Below are positions 8,572 to 18,381 of a DNA stretch of 64,000 nucleotides, piece after piece. Source of the DNA: Mediterraneibacter faecis JCM 15917 (lineage in GTDB: Bacteria > Bacillota > Clostridia > Lachnospirales > Lachnospiraceae); NCBI GenBank assembly GCA_001312505.1, contig BBDW01000013.1, positions 39,272 to 103,271 on the forward strand, given 5' to 3'. The position numbers were made by a program, and so were the translations under genes. The notes beneath the pieces are model-generated. The model was not told the origin of the DNA and searched no databases. It saw only the letters and a list, made by a program, of their open reading frames with translations. Within the stretch, counting starts at the first letter, position 1. Each line of letters starts with the position of its first letter.

Positions 8572-9508
8572 ATGATAATACAAACAGGAATGAGAACAGA
8601 TATACCTGCATTTTATTCGAAATGGTTTTTGAATCGGATAAAAGATGGATATGTATGCGTGAGGAATCCCTATAATCCAAAACAGGTGACGAAATACAGC
8701 CTTTCACCAGAAGTTGTGGATCTGATCGCATTCTGCACGAAGAACCCTCTTCCAATGCTGCCGTTTCTTGATAAGTTAAAACCGTATGGTCAATACTGGT
8801 TTGTAACAATTACGCCTTACGGACGAGATGTTGAGCCAAATGTTCCGGATAAAGAAACTGTGATGGAAGGTTTAAAAAAATTGTCGGATGTCGTGGGCGT
8901 AGACAGTATTGGATGGAGATATGATCCGATTTTTATAGATAAAAAACATTCTGTGGAGTGGCATATATCTGAATTTGAAAAAATGGCTGAAAATCTTGCC
9001 GGATACACAAAGACATGTGTAATCAGCTTTATAGATATTTATAAAAAGGTGGAACGCAATTTTCCAGAAGCAAAATCAGTACGGGCAGAAGACCGGGCTA
9101 TGATAGGAAAAGCATTTGTAAAAATAGCATCAAAGTATGGAATGGTTCTGAGGCCTTGTGCAGAAGGAGAAGAGCTTGCCCAATATGGTGCAGATTGCTC
9201 CGGGTGTATGACTGTTCATACATTTGAGACAGCTCTCCATAGCAGACTGGAAGTTCCAAAGAGAAAGAAAAATCAGAGAAATGGGGGAATGTGCGTGCCT
9301 TTTGGGGACAGATATAGGTGCCTATGATACTTGCGGACATTTGTGTAAATACTGTTATGCGAATGTAAATCCTGTTTTGGTCAAAGAAAATATGAGAAAG
9401 CATAATCCTGCATCTCCTTTTCTAATTGGTGGACATATGCCGGGTGATATTGTTCGTGAGGCAAAGCAGGAAAGCTGGATTGACAGACAGATTCGATTGG
9501 AGTTTTAG
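8572..9508 (+). CDS. DUF1848 family protein (frame broken once)
   Basis: About 311 residues after repair. The N-terminal part has the DUF1848 pattern (TDIPAFYSKWF, CVRNPYNPKQV, FVTITPYG, GWRYDPIF), and the C-terminal part has GTDIGAYDTC followed by CGHLCKYCYAN, a C-x3-C-x2-C set like that of radical SAM or SplB-like Fe-S enzymes. Function is unknown. A five-G run at about 9284-9288 shifts the frame between these halves; four G restores it. The start at 8572 has AGAGGG nine bases upstream. It is the last gene of the operon, about 60 bases after the sirtuin. Confidence 0.8.
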
Positions 9509-9603
9509 AATAAAATTGCATAATAACGGTAATAGAGAAAAGATAATTAGAACATAACAATTGATTTTCAAGTAGCACAACTATATTAGAAAAATGACCG
9601 AAA

Positions 9604-9650
9604 GGAGAACGTCAGAACGGAAAAAGAGTTCTGATGTTCTCCCTTGATTT
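9604..9650 (+). terminator. Terminator of the ACGX/SirTM operon
   Basis: GGAGAACGTCAGAAC pairs with GTTCTGATGTTCTCC (one mismatch) around a nine-base loop, followed by a T-rich tail. Confidence 0.75.
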
Positions 9651-9671
9651 TATTTAGAAATCTGTAGAGTT

Positions 9672-12067
9672 TCAGCAGATATTTAATGTAAGTTTTTGTG
9701 TGTCTAATCCTTTTCCGGAAACTTTTACAGTGACAGTACCTGGTTCATATCCAGCCCGGATAACGGCTAAGGATTTTCCGTAGAATGTCTTGAAAGTATC
9801 ACTGCAGAAGCTTTTTTCAATATTCGGTCTTGCAGAGCCATAGCCCTGAAGGGTTGCAGGACCGGAGATTTCTATCTTCAGATTCTGGTCGACAGAAGAT
9901 TTTGTGATTCCGTTTTCCCCGATAAGATCGATATTAAGGAAGCAGAGATCCTGACCATTTGCGCAGAGACTGGTTGCCTCAGGAGTAAGCTTTATCAAAG
10001 TTTTTCCAGTGGCAGAGATCAGTGAGGTGCGGCCTGTTTCTTTTCCGGAGGAGTCATAAGTAACGGCTTCAATTTTTCCGGCTTCATATGGGATTTTTTT
10101 GAATTTTGCAATATCTTTTTTTGTTTTTCTTTTTACCGGCACTTTTTCCATTGACAAACAGTTCTACTTTGGCTGCATCGGAGTAGACTGTTACAGATGC
10201 CTTTTTACCTTCACAGCCTTCCCAGGACCAGCTTTCTACCGCATCTGTGATACGCCACATAGAAAGAGACTGGAAGTAGTCTGCACGTGTATAAGGATCA
10301 ACGCCAATTGTTGGAGTTTTCTGTAATCCCCCCCAGATGATTTTACTCCATCCGACTTCCGGGCGTTTCTTTCCACAGATATCAATGATACCGGCACCAC
10401 CGGAAATAATGAGACCTGGATCAGCAGGTTGCTTTGTTTTCTTATCTTTATACTGGATGGTACCGATTCCTGACTCGCCAAGATAATCATATCCAGTCCA
10501 CATAAAGTCGCCGGTCATAGTGGAAATGGATTTTACAAGCTGCCAGTTATCGTAAAGAGTCTGTGGAAGGGTTTCGGAACCGGTTGTTGCCTGTTCAGGA
10601 TGATTTTTTGCATCAATTTTATAGCGGCTGGACGCGTAATTATATCCGGGAATATCAAAAATATCGGACATGATTTCAGCAATGGCAGTCGCCTTTTTGG
10701 TTTTGGCAGCTTTATTGATGAGTCCGCCCATTTTGTTCATCATGATATTGAAAAATTCAGAGGTTGGAGCATCATCCATTCCTCCGGTACCACTGTTTTT
10801 GACGTTGCCGTCTTCGTCTGTGCCATAAATACTTTTTTTACTTTTAGCCATTGTTGCGAGCATCAGGTTGATCCCGGCTGTGACAGGGCGTGTGTGATCC
10901 TGTGTATGGCAGAATTCAGTCATGATACGGGCTTGTTCCTGTCCGGTTGCAAGGCCAAGTTCTGTAATCTCGTTTCCAATAGAGTACATCACAACAGAAG
11001 GATGGTTATAGTCTTTTGAAATCATGGCAGCAATGTCATCTTTCCACCATTTGGAAAACTTTTCACCGGCGTAATCGTAAGGATTTTTTTTGATCAGCAC
11101 ATATCAAAAGCTTCGTCAATAACGTACATACCAAGTTTATCACATGCATCCAACATTGCCTTTGAAATAGGGTTGTGTGAAGAACGGATGGCATTAAATC
11201 CGGCTTCTTTTAAAATGCGTACTCGCCGAAATTCGGCATCATGGAAGCCACAGGCGCCGAGTACTCCATTATCATGATGGATGCAGGCACCCCCCCGGAA
11301 AAGGACGGGATTGTTGTTTACAAGGAATCCATCTTTTCCCCCCCAGGAAAGGGTACGGATTCCGAAAGAGCTTTTTGCAGTATCAATGACAGTTCCGCCT
11401 TGCAGAAGAGTAGCCTGACAGGTATATAAATAAGGATCTTCGGAAGACCAGAGGTGTGCATCTGGGATGGTAATTGTGACATCTGTGCCTTCGGCAGATG
11501 CAATTTTGCCACTGTCACTGAAAATTTCCAGTACAATTTTTTCATTAGGCTGCATAACCGCATCAGCAAAAATGTGGATTGTATTAAGATCAACAATCTG
11601 CACTTTCAACCTTCTGGGCGAATATAAGAACTTTCGGAACGGTAAAGGTGCACTTCGCGGTAGATACCGGATCCGGAGTACCATCGGCTGTTCGGGACAT
11701 CTGCGTTGTCTGCAACGACTTTCAGTTCATTTGTTCCGGCAATGACTTTTCCAGTGATGTCAACAAAAAAGTTTGTGTATCCGTAAGGACGTTCGGCAAC
11801 CTGTCTACCGTTTAAGAATACGATTGCGTTTTGATAGACAGCCTCAAATTCTAAGATCAGAGTCTGTCTGGTTTCATCTTCCGAAAGATTGAAAATTTTA
11901 GTGTAAATATATTTGCCACCGGCGAAATAGGCGCTTGCACTTGCAGTTTTATTCTCTTTTGAGCGCTCTTCACGGATCATGGCGTCATCTGGAAGATTGA
12001 CATGAAGTATTTCGGTGGAGCCGTCTTTCTGCACGGTCCAGTCACGGTTGAAATCTGTTTTTTGCAT
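9672..12067 (-). CDS. Glycoside hydrolase family 2 enzyme, beta-galactosidase-like (three breaks)
   Basis: About 798 residues after repair. The N-terminal sugar-binding domain (NRDWTV, YGYTNFFVDIT, NADVPNSRWYSGSGIYR) is followed by the immunoglobulin-like domain, the catalytic barrel with RGACIHHDNGVLGA, FNAIRSSHNP, DEAFDMW, the acid/base Glu in NHPSVVMYSIGNEI and the likely nucleophile in GSETLPQ, then C-terminal beta domains. No signal peptide, so it acts inside the cell. Frames break near 11606-11684 (missing T), 11094-11100 (missing G) and 10130 (extra A). Three C7 runs (10328, 11290, 11338) each add a Gly. It is divergent from an AraC regulator. Confidence 0.85.
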
Positions 12068-12135
12068 AAGTTTTCCTCCCCCCCTTTTACTATTGAACAG
12101 AACAATTCGGTTATACTAGTGAGTGGTAAAAAATT

Positions 12136-12179
12136 TTGACACCCATATCATTTCATATTATTATAAATAATATGAAATG
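12136..12179 (+). promoter_or_regulatory. Promoter with overlapping 31-bp palindrome
   Basis: TTGACA (12136-12141), a 17-base spacer and TATTAT (12159-12164) point towards the AraC gene. The palindrome CATTTCATATTATT-ata-AATAATATGAAATG (12149-12179) covers the spacer and -10 box, so it is a likely operator in the divergent GH2/AraC intergenic region. A weaker inverted repeat (ATTGAATC/GATTCAAT) lies at about 12207-12235. Confidence 0.55.
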
Positions 12180-12316
12180 GAGTATAAATGGCATATATGA
12201 GGGGGGGATTGAATCCTATATGTATCAGATTCAATTATTAAGAGCTATTCGTGCTAAACAGGAATGATAACTATAAAAAGACGAAAACTGATTTTTATCA
12301 GAAAGAGGAATAAACG

Positions 12317-13363
12317 ATGTATTTTCAATCTACGCGTCTTATGATGCATCAGGATTTAATTAAAGAAATGAAGGCGTATGAAAAAGGTTTTGGAGAAAAT
12401 CATTTTACAGAAGACAGTCTTTCTTTTATTTTAGATTCCTATTATCCGGAAAAAGAAGAAGGAAGAGAGGTGCTTACATTTATAGGACCGAAGGATGTAG
12501 GATATTTTTGCATGGACAAGAAGGAATCGGACAAAATTCTTGAAGGAAAAAGTATGCACAGACATAATTTCTATGAGTTGATGTATGTTGCGGATGGAAG
12601 GTTATATCAGAATATTGAGAATACCATACATCTTTATCCGAAAGGAAGTTGCTGTCTGATGAATATGAATATTCGCCATCTGGAGGAATTCGATGAGTAT
12701 TGCAGAGTGATTTTCCTGGAGTTTACACAAGAATATATTTTGAATTTACTACAATTTCCAAGTGTTTTTACCAGGAAACTCACACCGGAATATGAAATGG
12801 TAAGGAAGTTCTTTTTACATGAACTGGATAAAGAAGAGGCATCACAACGGGCTTATATCGATTTTATTCCGATGAAAGAGACAAAAGTAGTGCATGATTG
12901 TTTTGACAAAATTGCACTAGGCCTGCAGGAGAGAACGCCAAAATCAAATTTTCAGATTGCAGGAGCAATGATTGAAATGTTATCTGCATTGTTTGATAAA
13001 GAAGCCTATACGAATACGCCGGTTGCTTTTGGAAATACATCTGAAAGGGAACTGTTTGATCAGATAAGCAGTTACATTCGAGAAAAAGATGGACAGGTAC
13101 GTAGAAAGGATTTGGAGAAAAAGTTCAGTTATTCAGGGGATTATCTTTATAAAACGGTTGAAAAATATACAGGGTTGTCTCTGTATGAATATAGTACGAA
13201 ATTTACAATGGAAAAGGCGGGGGAACTTCTTTTGGATTCTGACCTTACAGTGGCGGAAATTATGGAACGGATTGGATTTAGCAATAGGACACAATTTTAC
13301 AGACTTTTTCAAAAAAATTATGGAATGACTCCGAGAGAATATAGAAAATCGCAGTTTCACTAA
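12317..13363 (+). CDS. AraC family transcriptional regulator
   Basis: A 348-residue protein. The middle carries a cupin-like sensor (SMHRHNFYELMYVADG), and the C-terminal 100 residues form the double helix-turn-helix of AraC proteins, ending with EIMERIGFSNRTQFYRLFQKNYG and MTPREYRK. Such proteins activate sugar-use genes on binding a sugar. It is divergent from the GH2 gene and probably controls it. AGAAAGAGGA precedes the ATG. Confidence 0.88.
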   Translation: MYFQSTRLMMHQDLIKEMKAYEKGFGENHFTEDSLSFILDSYYPEKEEGREVLTFIGPKDVGYFCMDKKESDKILEGKSMHRHNFYELMYVADGRLYQNIENTIHLYPKGSCCLMNMNIRHLEEFDEYCRVIFLEFTQEYILNLLQFPSVFTRKLTPEYEMVRKFFLHELDKEEASQRAYIDFIPMKETKVVHDCFDKIALGLQERTPKSNFQIAGAMIEMLSALFDKEAYTNTPVAFGNTSERELFDQISSYIREKDGQVRRKDLEKKFSYSGDYLYKTVEKYTGLSLYEYSTKFTMEKAGELLLDSDLTVAEIMERIGFSNRTQFYRLFQKNYGMTPREYRKSQFH

Positions 13364-13370
13364 ATGGAAA

Positions 13371-13505
13371 GCAAGAACAGCAAATGTATTTGCACGTGTC
13401 GAACCTGAAGTAAAAGAACAGGCAGAGTGTATTCAGCAGATGAAGTTGAAGCAGAAATGAAACGGGAATAGTATACGTAGTGCGAATTATGTATGGTGGA
13501 CGTAA
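13371..13505 (+). pseudogene. Remnant of a RelB/DinJ-type antitoxin gene
   Basis: The frame at 13371 reads ARTANVFARVEPEVKEQAE, the N-terminal pattern of RelB/DinJ antitoxins, without its start codon. A second piece in another frame reads ADEVEAEMKRE, then SANYVWWT, like an antitoxin C terminus. The central part is missing and no toxin gene follows, so the system is dead. Confidence 0.55.
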
Positions 13506-13540
13506 TGTTCATAAACAGTTAAGTCAAACAGAAGACGTAT

Positions 13541-13579
13541 AAAAGCACTTCTTAGGAGTTAATCTGAGAAGTGCTTTTT
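13541..13579 (+). terminator. Terminator immediately before the group II intron
   Basis: AAAAGCACTTCT and AGAAGTGCTTTT form a stem followed directly by TTG and the intron 5' end. Placement of an intron just behind a terminator hairpin is the known habit of class C group II introns. Confidence 0.8.
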
Positions 13580-15495
13580 GTGTGCGCCTTGCGGCGCACG
13601 TTTCTAATGGGTGAAAGTCCCTAATCCACCCTAGTAGTGGGAAGGATATAGCCAAGACCAAGGGTGTCCTATTCATAGAGTTGCTATGATTAACGTGAGG
13701 GGGGGAATCTGAAGGAAGGTGGAGGCAAATCTCTGGTCTGACGAACAGAAATCACATCAGGCTACAGTTAAGGATAAGGTTGCACAACAAACTAAAGTCC
13801 AATAACTACTCGGAATTAACAGTAGTAAATGTGGCAGATATATGGAGAGAAAGAAACGTGTGGTACCAAGGGAGGTCTCGTCAGCGGATGAAAACAGAGT
13901 ATGAAATCCGTCAGTAACAACGAATGGAGAGAAGTCAGCAGAAGCCATAGTAAACCAGTGGTTGCAAACACTGGCGAAGGGCTGAACTTTAGGAGACACA
14001 AGCAATGAATGTAACTGAAAGTAGATTTAAGAACAGACAACTTCATATGGAAGACTATCTGCAAATGGTATCTGCGGAACAGAAAGAGTATGCAGAAGTG
14101 TTCGACTACTCTAAGATTGCTGAAAAGAGCGGTGTCATCACAGACTATTGGACGAACAATCTTTTGGATTTGATTTTGCGAAAAGGCAATCTAAACAATG
14201 CCTATAAACAAGTCAAGAAAAACAAAGGAAAAGGTGGAATCGATGGTATGCAGGTGGATGAACTTCTGCCCTTCCTTAGAGAAAACCAAGATTCCTTAAT
14301 CCAAGAGATAAGGGAAGGAAAGTATAAGCCTAACCCAGTTCGAAGGGTAGAAATACCCAAGGAAACAAAAGGCGAATTTCGAAAGTTAGGAGTTCCTACT
14401 GTTGTTGATAGAGTTATTCAACAGGCAATAGCACAGGAATTATCGCCAATCTATGAGGAGCAATTCTCAGAAAATAGTTTCGGTTTCAGACCAAAGCGAG
14501 GAGCACACGATGCTCTCAGACAATGCCAAAAGAACGTAAATGATGGCTACGTATATGTGGTAGATATGGACTTGGAAAAGTTCTTCGACACAGTATGCCA
14601 GAATAAGCTGATAGAAGTATTGTCAAGAACCATCAAAGATGGCAGAGTTATATCCTTAATACACAAATATCTGAATGCGGGAGTAATCGCAAAAGGAATG
14701 TTTGAACGTACAGAGGTTGGAATGCCACAAGGCGGTCCGCTTAGCCCATTGCTTAGTAATGTAATGCTAAATGAGTTGGATAAGGAACTGGAGAATAGAG
14801 GACATAGATTTGTCCGATACGCAGACGATTGTATGATTTTCTGCAAGAGCAGAAAAAGCGCAGAAAGAACCTTGAAGAACATCATTCCATTTATTGAAAA
14901 GAAACTATTTCTTAAAGTAAATCGGAAGAAAACAGAGGTGGCTCATATCAGCACAGTCAAATACCTCGGATATAGCTTTTATAGACATAAAGGTAAATGC
15001 GGATTTAGAGTACACCCGAAGTCAGTAGCAAAGATGAAGAATAGAATCAGAGAACTTACTGACAGGAACAAAGGGATAAGCAATGAAGTGCGAGAAAAGA
15101 AGTATCAAGAGTATGTGCGAGGATGGGTAGAATATTTTAGATTTGCAGACATGAAGAAACTTCTCCAGAAAACGGACGAATGGGCAAGACGCAGAATCAG
15201 AGCGGTCTATTGGAAACAGTGGAAGAAAATCAAAACAAAGTGCCGAATGCTGAAAGCACTAGGATTAGAGGATTGGAAAGCCAAGGAATTAGCCAACAGT
15301 AGAAAAGGCTATTGGAGAATGGCGAAAGTCTTGAACCAAATCTTTTCGAATAAAATAATAGCCAAGTTAGGATATACATCCATGCTTGACTATTATCTAG
15401 TAGTCTACGAAAACTAAAGAACCGCCGTGTACCGAACGGTACGCACGGTGGTGTGAGAGGTCGGCTAATCAACTAATGGTTAGCTCCTACTCGAT
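13580..15495 (+). mobile_element. Group II intron, probably class C
   Basis: The 5' end reads GTGTGCGCC and is followed by the domain I segment GGGTGAAAGTCCC. The reverse transcriptase/maturase is encoded inside (14005-15417). Domain V is seen at about 15420-15453 (ACCGCCGTGTACC, GAAC loop, GGTACGCACGGTGGT), then a domain VI hairpin (GGCTAATCAACTAATGGTTAGC) and a 3' end CTACTCGAT. The exact 5' base could be 13580 or 13582. Insertion after the terminator at 13541 fits class C. The encoded protein has no break, so the element may be active. A G7 run (13699-13705) lies in its RNA. Confidence 0.88.
14005..15417 (+). CDS. ltrA: Group II intron reverse transcriptase/maturase
   Basis: A 470-residue intron-encoded protein. 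The reverse transcriptase blocks are visible: GGIDGMQV, RRVEIPK, RKLGVPTVVDRVIQQA, ENSFGFRPKRGAHDA, VVDMDLEKFFDTV, GMPQGGPLSPLLSN and the catalytic RYADD. The maturase (X) domain follows with KYLGYSFY and RGWVEYFRFADMK. There is no HNH endonuclease domain, as in class C introns. It helps the intron RNA splice and copy itself into new sites. No frame breaks. Confidence 0.93.
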   Translation: MNVTESRFKNRQLHMEDYLQMVSAEQKEYAEVFDYSKIAEKSGVITDYWTNNLLDLILRKGNLNNAYKQVKKNKGKGGIDGMQVDELLPFLRENQDSLIQEIREGKYKPNPVRRVEIPKETKGEFRKLGVPTVVDRVIQQAIAQELSPIYEEQFSENSFGFRPKRGAHDALRQCQKNVNDGYVYVVDMDLEKFFDTVCQNKLIEVLSRTIKDGRVISLIHKYLNAGVIAKGMFERTEVGMPQGGPLSPLLSNVMLNELDKELENRGHRFVRYADDCMIFCKSRKSAERTLKNIIPFIEKKLFLKVNRKKTEVAHISTVKYLGYSFYRHKGKCGFRVHPKSVAKMKNRIRELTDRNKGISNEVREKKYQEYVRGWVEYFRFADMKKLLQKTDEWARRRIRAVYWKQWKKIKTKCRMLKALGLEDWKAKELANSRKGYWRMAKVLNQIFSNKIIAKLGYTSMLDYYLVVYEN

Positions 15496-15501
15496 GGATA
15501 T

Positions 15502-16278
15502 TTATCTTCGTACCTTCATCGCACTAAGTGCAGCACCGATCGCACCGGCGTAACGGGCATCCGGGCAGGAAAAAACATCTTTTCCAAGTTCTTTTGATAA
15601 AGCCTCACGGATGTAATCACATTCACACAGACCTCCGGTCAGGCAGAATGTGAACATTTCACCATTCATCCGGCTGACCTGGGCGGCAACTTTACGAATG
15701 GTGGAATTTACTACTGCATAAGCAATATTTTCTTTTGGCTCGCCTTTACCGATCAGTCCGATGACCTCAGATTCTGCGAATACAGTACACATAGAGCTGA
15801 TCGTTGTGTCAGAACCCAGGCGTGCCAGATCAAACATTTCATTTGGGCGAAGGGAAAGTGTGTTGGCCATCACTTCAAGAAAACGTCCGGTTCCGGCGGC
15901 ACATTTATCATTCATGATAAAATCTTTTACGAATCCCTGTTCAATCTGGATGATCTTCGTATCCTGGCCACCGATGTCAATTACGGTCAGGTCAGGATGC
16001 TGAAATAAATGTACGGCACCAAGTGCATGACAGGTGATCTCTGTAACAGTCTTATCGGCATAAGGAACAGAGATACGTCCGTAACCGGTTGCTACACAGT
16101 GGGAAGATTCATTAGAAAGATTGATTCCGGCAAACTCCAGTTTTTGACGGATTTCCTCGGCTGTATCTACGCTGCTCCATCCGGTTGGCTGAACGAATTC
16201 CAGGATAAGTTCTTTCTTTTCGTTCAAAACAACTGTCTTCGCACAGGTTGAACCGATGTCAATTCCAATATAGTTCAT
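15502..16278 (-). CDS. HgdC/BadF-type ATPase, activator of the double-cubane reductase
   Basis: About 258 residues with the ASKHA ATPase motifs GIDIGSTCAKTVVL, VIDIGGQDTK and CLTGGLC, and the Cys-bearing NDKCAAGTGRF that binds a shared 4Fe-4S cluster at the dimer interface. Such proteins use ATP to push electrons into a partner reductase. The start at 16278 is preferred to 16314 because of an AAAGGAG site. It follows the DCCP gene on the same strand, separated by a structured repeat. Its end lies seven bases from the group II intron. Confidence 0.88.
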   Translation of the reverse strand: MNYIGIDIGSTCAKTVVLNEKKELILEFVQPTGWSSVDTAEEIRQKLEFAGINLSNESSHCVATGYGRISVPYADKTVTEITCHALGAVHLFQHPDLTVIDIGGQDTKIIQIEQGFVKDFIMNDKCAAGTGRFLEVMANTLSLRPNEMFDLARLGSDTTISSMCTVFAESEVIGLIGKGEPKENIAYAVVNSTIRKVAAQVSRMNGEMFTFCLTGGLCECDYIREALSKELGKDVFSCPDARYAGAIGAALSAMKVRR

Positions 16279-16329
16279 AATAAAAGCTCCTTTATAAAAA
16301 CAGTCGGCTCTCACACGAGAACAGCCGAT

Positions 16330-16461
16330 TGTTCAGAGCCAACCTCCAAAATGCTACGCATTTCGTCGGTGTGGCGTATCCGCCAAATAAAATTTCAAAA
16401 ACATTCTTAAAAATGCAAGCATTTTATAGCTGTTTTTTGAAATTTTGCTTGGCTCTGAACA
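16330..16461. repeat. 132-bp palindromic element with 13-bp terminal inverted repeats
   Basis: TGTTCAGAGCCAA (16330-16342) and TTGGCTCTGAACA (16449-16461) are perfect inverted repeats, with a nested pair AAAATTTCAAAAAAC-like/GTTTTTTGAAATTTT inside. No reading frame is seen. It lies between the two subunit genes of the DCCP system and may be a MITE-like insertion or an RNA processing or attenuation structure. Confidence 0.65.
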
Positions 16462-16470
16462 GTTACCAGA

Positions 16471-17621
16471 TTATAACATTTCGATAAAGGCTGCAATACG
16501 TGTATTCAGCTGTCCGACATCAGTCTGGGAATAATCTGTCTCAACATTCATGTATGGAATTCCTTTTTCCTCGTTTACAAAGCGGCGGATGGAAAGAGTC
16601 TCTACGTTATATGTGTGGCATGCCTGAAGAGTCATCTCAAGGACTCCGTCTACCTTATACTCATCAATCAATCTTCCGAGAAGTTCCAGACGGTTCGGGT
16701 TTGGAGTCATAACAGAACATCCGATTGAGAGGTAACGCTCTGCGATTGCCTGGTAAATGTCTTCAGCATCTTCGTCAATGAGGCGGTCGATGGATTTTGC
16801 ACCGGAGCAGTTTTCAAATGTAACAACGATTCCACCGTTATTCTCAACAGCGTCGATAATCTTCTCTGTTGCACCGCCGATCGGACATCCTGTGATCAGG
16901 ATTCTAGGTTTCTTATCTTCACGTTTTCCTTCCGCATATTCTTTCTCGATCTTGGCTGTCAGTGCGTCAACTTCGTCGGCGATCAGAGTGCGGTCAAGCT
17001 TAAAACCGCTTCCATACAGAACGCGGAAAAGATCATGACCTTTGATCGGTGCAGGATCATGTCTCATAACTCCGTAAAGATTCTTCAAGGATGTGCGGAC
17101 TTCATTTTCAAGCTTAACTGCTTCACGAACCTGTTCCTCCGTGATCGTTACCTCGAATTTTTTTCGAGATATTCTTTGAAGCGGAGAATCTCAGCCTTCC
17201 AAAGGTCGAGTACTTCAGCTTTCTGGGATTGTGGCAGTTCCATGATGAAGACCTCTTTGAATTCGCCCATGTATTCGTACATTTTCTTCTTACCGTCACA
17301 TGTTGTCTCTCCGACAACAACGTCTGAGAAGTAGAAGAAAGGGCATTTGTCTGTCTTTGCAAATCCATAACTTGATTTGATCAGTGGGCATAAGTTACGT
17401 GGAAGATCTTTTTCTGCTGCTGGGATCGTCTCATCAGATGTAGAGCAGAGGCTGACTGTTGCTGCGCCCATTGCCATGGCAATCTCCTTTGGAAAATAAG
17501 TACAGTAGGATCCAATCACAGGGATTCCTTTGTCTTTCAACTGTTTTACAGCGAGAAATGATTTCTGACGCTGTTCTGCGAATTCTTCGAATACTTCCGG
17601 TAAATCTTTAATAATTTCCAT
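16471..17621 (-). CDS. Double-cubane-cluster anaerobic reductase, 2-hydroxyacyl-CoA dehydratase family (one break)
   Basis: About 383 residues after repair. SYCTYFPKEIAMAMGA, KSSYGFAKTDKCPFFYFSD, ITGCPIGGATEKII and ENCSGAKSIDRLID give the Cys set of YjiM/DCCP-like members of the HgdB family. Known DCCP reduces small substrates such as acetylene with electrons from its ATP-dependent activator; the physiological substrate is unknown. One A is missing from a poly-A stretch near 17160, splitting the gene. The start at 17621 has AAGGAGAACG before it. The activator gene lies immediately downstream. Confidence 0.83.
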
Positions 17622-17983
17622 AATCGTTCTCCTTATTGTTGGTTTTGTGGATGGCTGTTGTAGAGAGCTTATTTTATTAAACGTATGCTTTCCAAAAAAC
17701 AAACGATGGGAATAATACACTCATAACCAAAGTCTTTATAGATAAATTTTATCGTTTTTGAATGAAGTTTTCCAATAGATAATGTGTATATGAAATGAAT
17801 ATATATAGATGAAACCTATAAGTGAAAAAGGAGAAGAAACTACAGTCGGAAATACGGGTTATAATTTACATATATCATTAAGTGCCAAATGTTATTACAA
17901 ACCCTACTCTTTGTTTAAGCGGAAAAATATGATACAATAGGGAAAGTAATGTGATAATAACATGCGGAAAGGATCTGGATTAT
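17622..17983. other. Intergenic stretch upstream of the DCCP gene
   Basis: AT-rich, no gene seen. It must contain the leftward promoter of the DCCP pair. Near its right end a weak rightward promoter-like set (TTGTTT, TACAAT at about 17911-17938) precedes the decayed gene at 17984. Confidence 0.35.
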
Positions 17984-18195
17984 ATGAATCAGTTTATGAA
18001 TCAGGTTGCACTTCAGACCTTTAGCAGTTTGATACCGGGAATAAGCCATCCGAAGAACAGGAACCGGAGAGATTCTACCACGGATTTGTTCTTGGACTGA
18101 TCGTGGATTTAGCCGAAAAATATAGAATTACATCGAACAGAGAAAGCGGATTTGCATTTCGTGGAAAAAAGGTTTTGATAGGAACAGAAGAATAA
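17984..18195 (+). pseudogene. Remnant of an AAA-ATPase/PD-(D/E)XK nuclease-like gene
   Basis: With one T restored, the translation reads QVALQTFSSFD, then EQEPERFYHGFVLGLIVDL and YRITSNRESGF, and ends GFAFRGKKVLIG. These are the start and end of the C-terminal nuclease-like domain of a widespread Clostridia/Bacteroides ATPase family, with the middle deleted and the ATPase part missing. Confidence 0.55.
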
Positions 18196-18207
18196 AGGTA
18201 AAATAAA

Positions 18208-18240
18208 GGGATGAAGATTTTAGGGGGGGATTCATCCTTT
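18208..18240 (+). terminator. Terminator-like hairpin
   Basis: GGATGAA and TTCATCC pair around a loop containing a G7 run, then TTTTG. It follows the decayed gene and precedes the M16 peptidase promoter. Confidence 0.55.
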
Positions 18241-18290
18241 TGTTATAGTAACAAAAAGATTTTAAAAAGTTTTCTTTCCACTGGCTTTCC

Positions 18291-18319
18291 TTGTATTTAC
18301 CAGTGAAATCGGATATACT
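18291..18319 (+). promoter_or_regulatory. Promoter of the M16C peptidase-era unit
   Basis: TTGTAT (18291-18296), a 17-base spacer and TATACT (18314-18319), 62 bases before the ATG. Confidence 0.6.
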
Positions 18320-18381
18320 AAAGAATAGTCAATCTTTGAAAAATTTGATATTTATAAGAACAAAAACCAAGGAGAAAAAGA

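Noticed and set aside
7922..8809. Long minus-strand frame opposite the sirtuin and DUF1848 genes
   Set aside because: Composition is that of antisense low-GC coding DNA (rich in Ser, Ile, His, Phe), and it overlaps two recognised genes.
13371..13505. Functional toxin-antitoxin system
   Set aside because: The antitoxin lacks a start codon and its middle, and no toxin frame follows.
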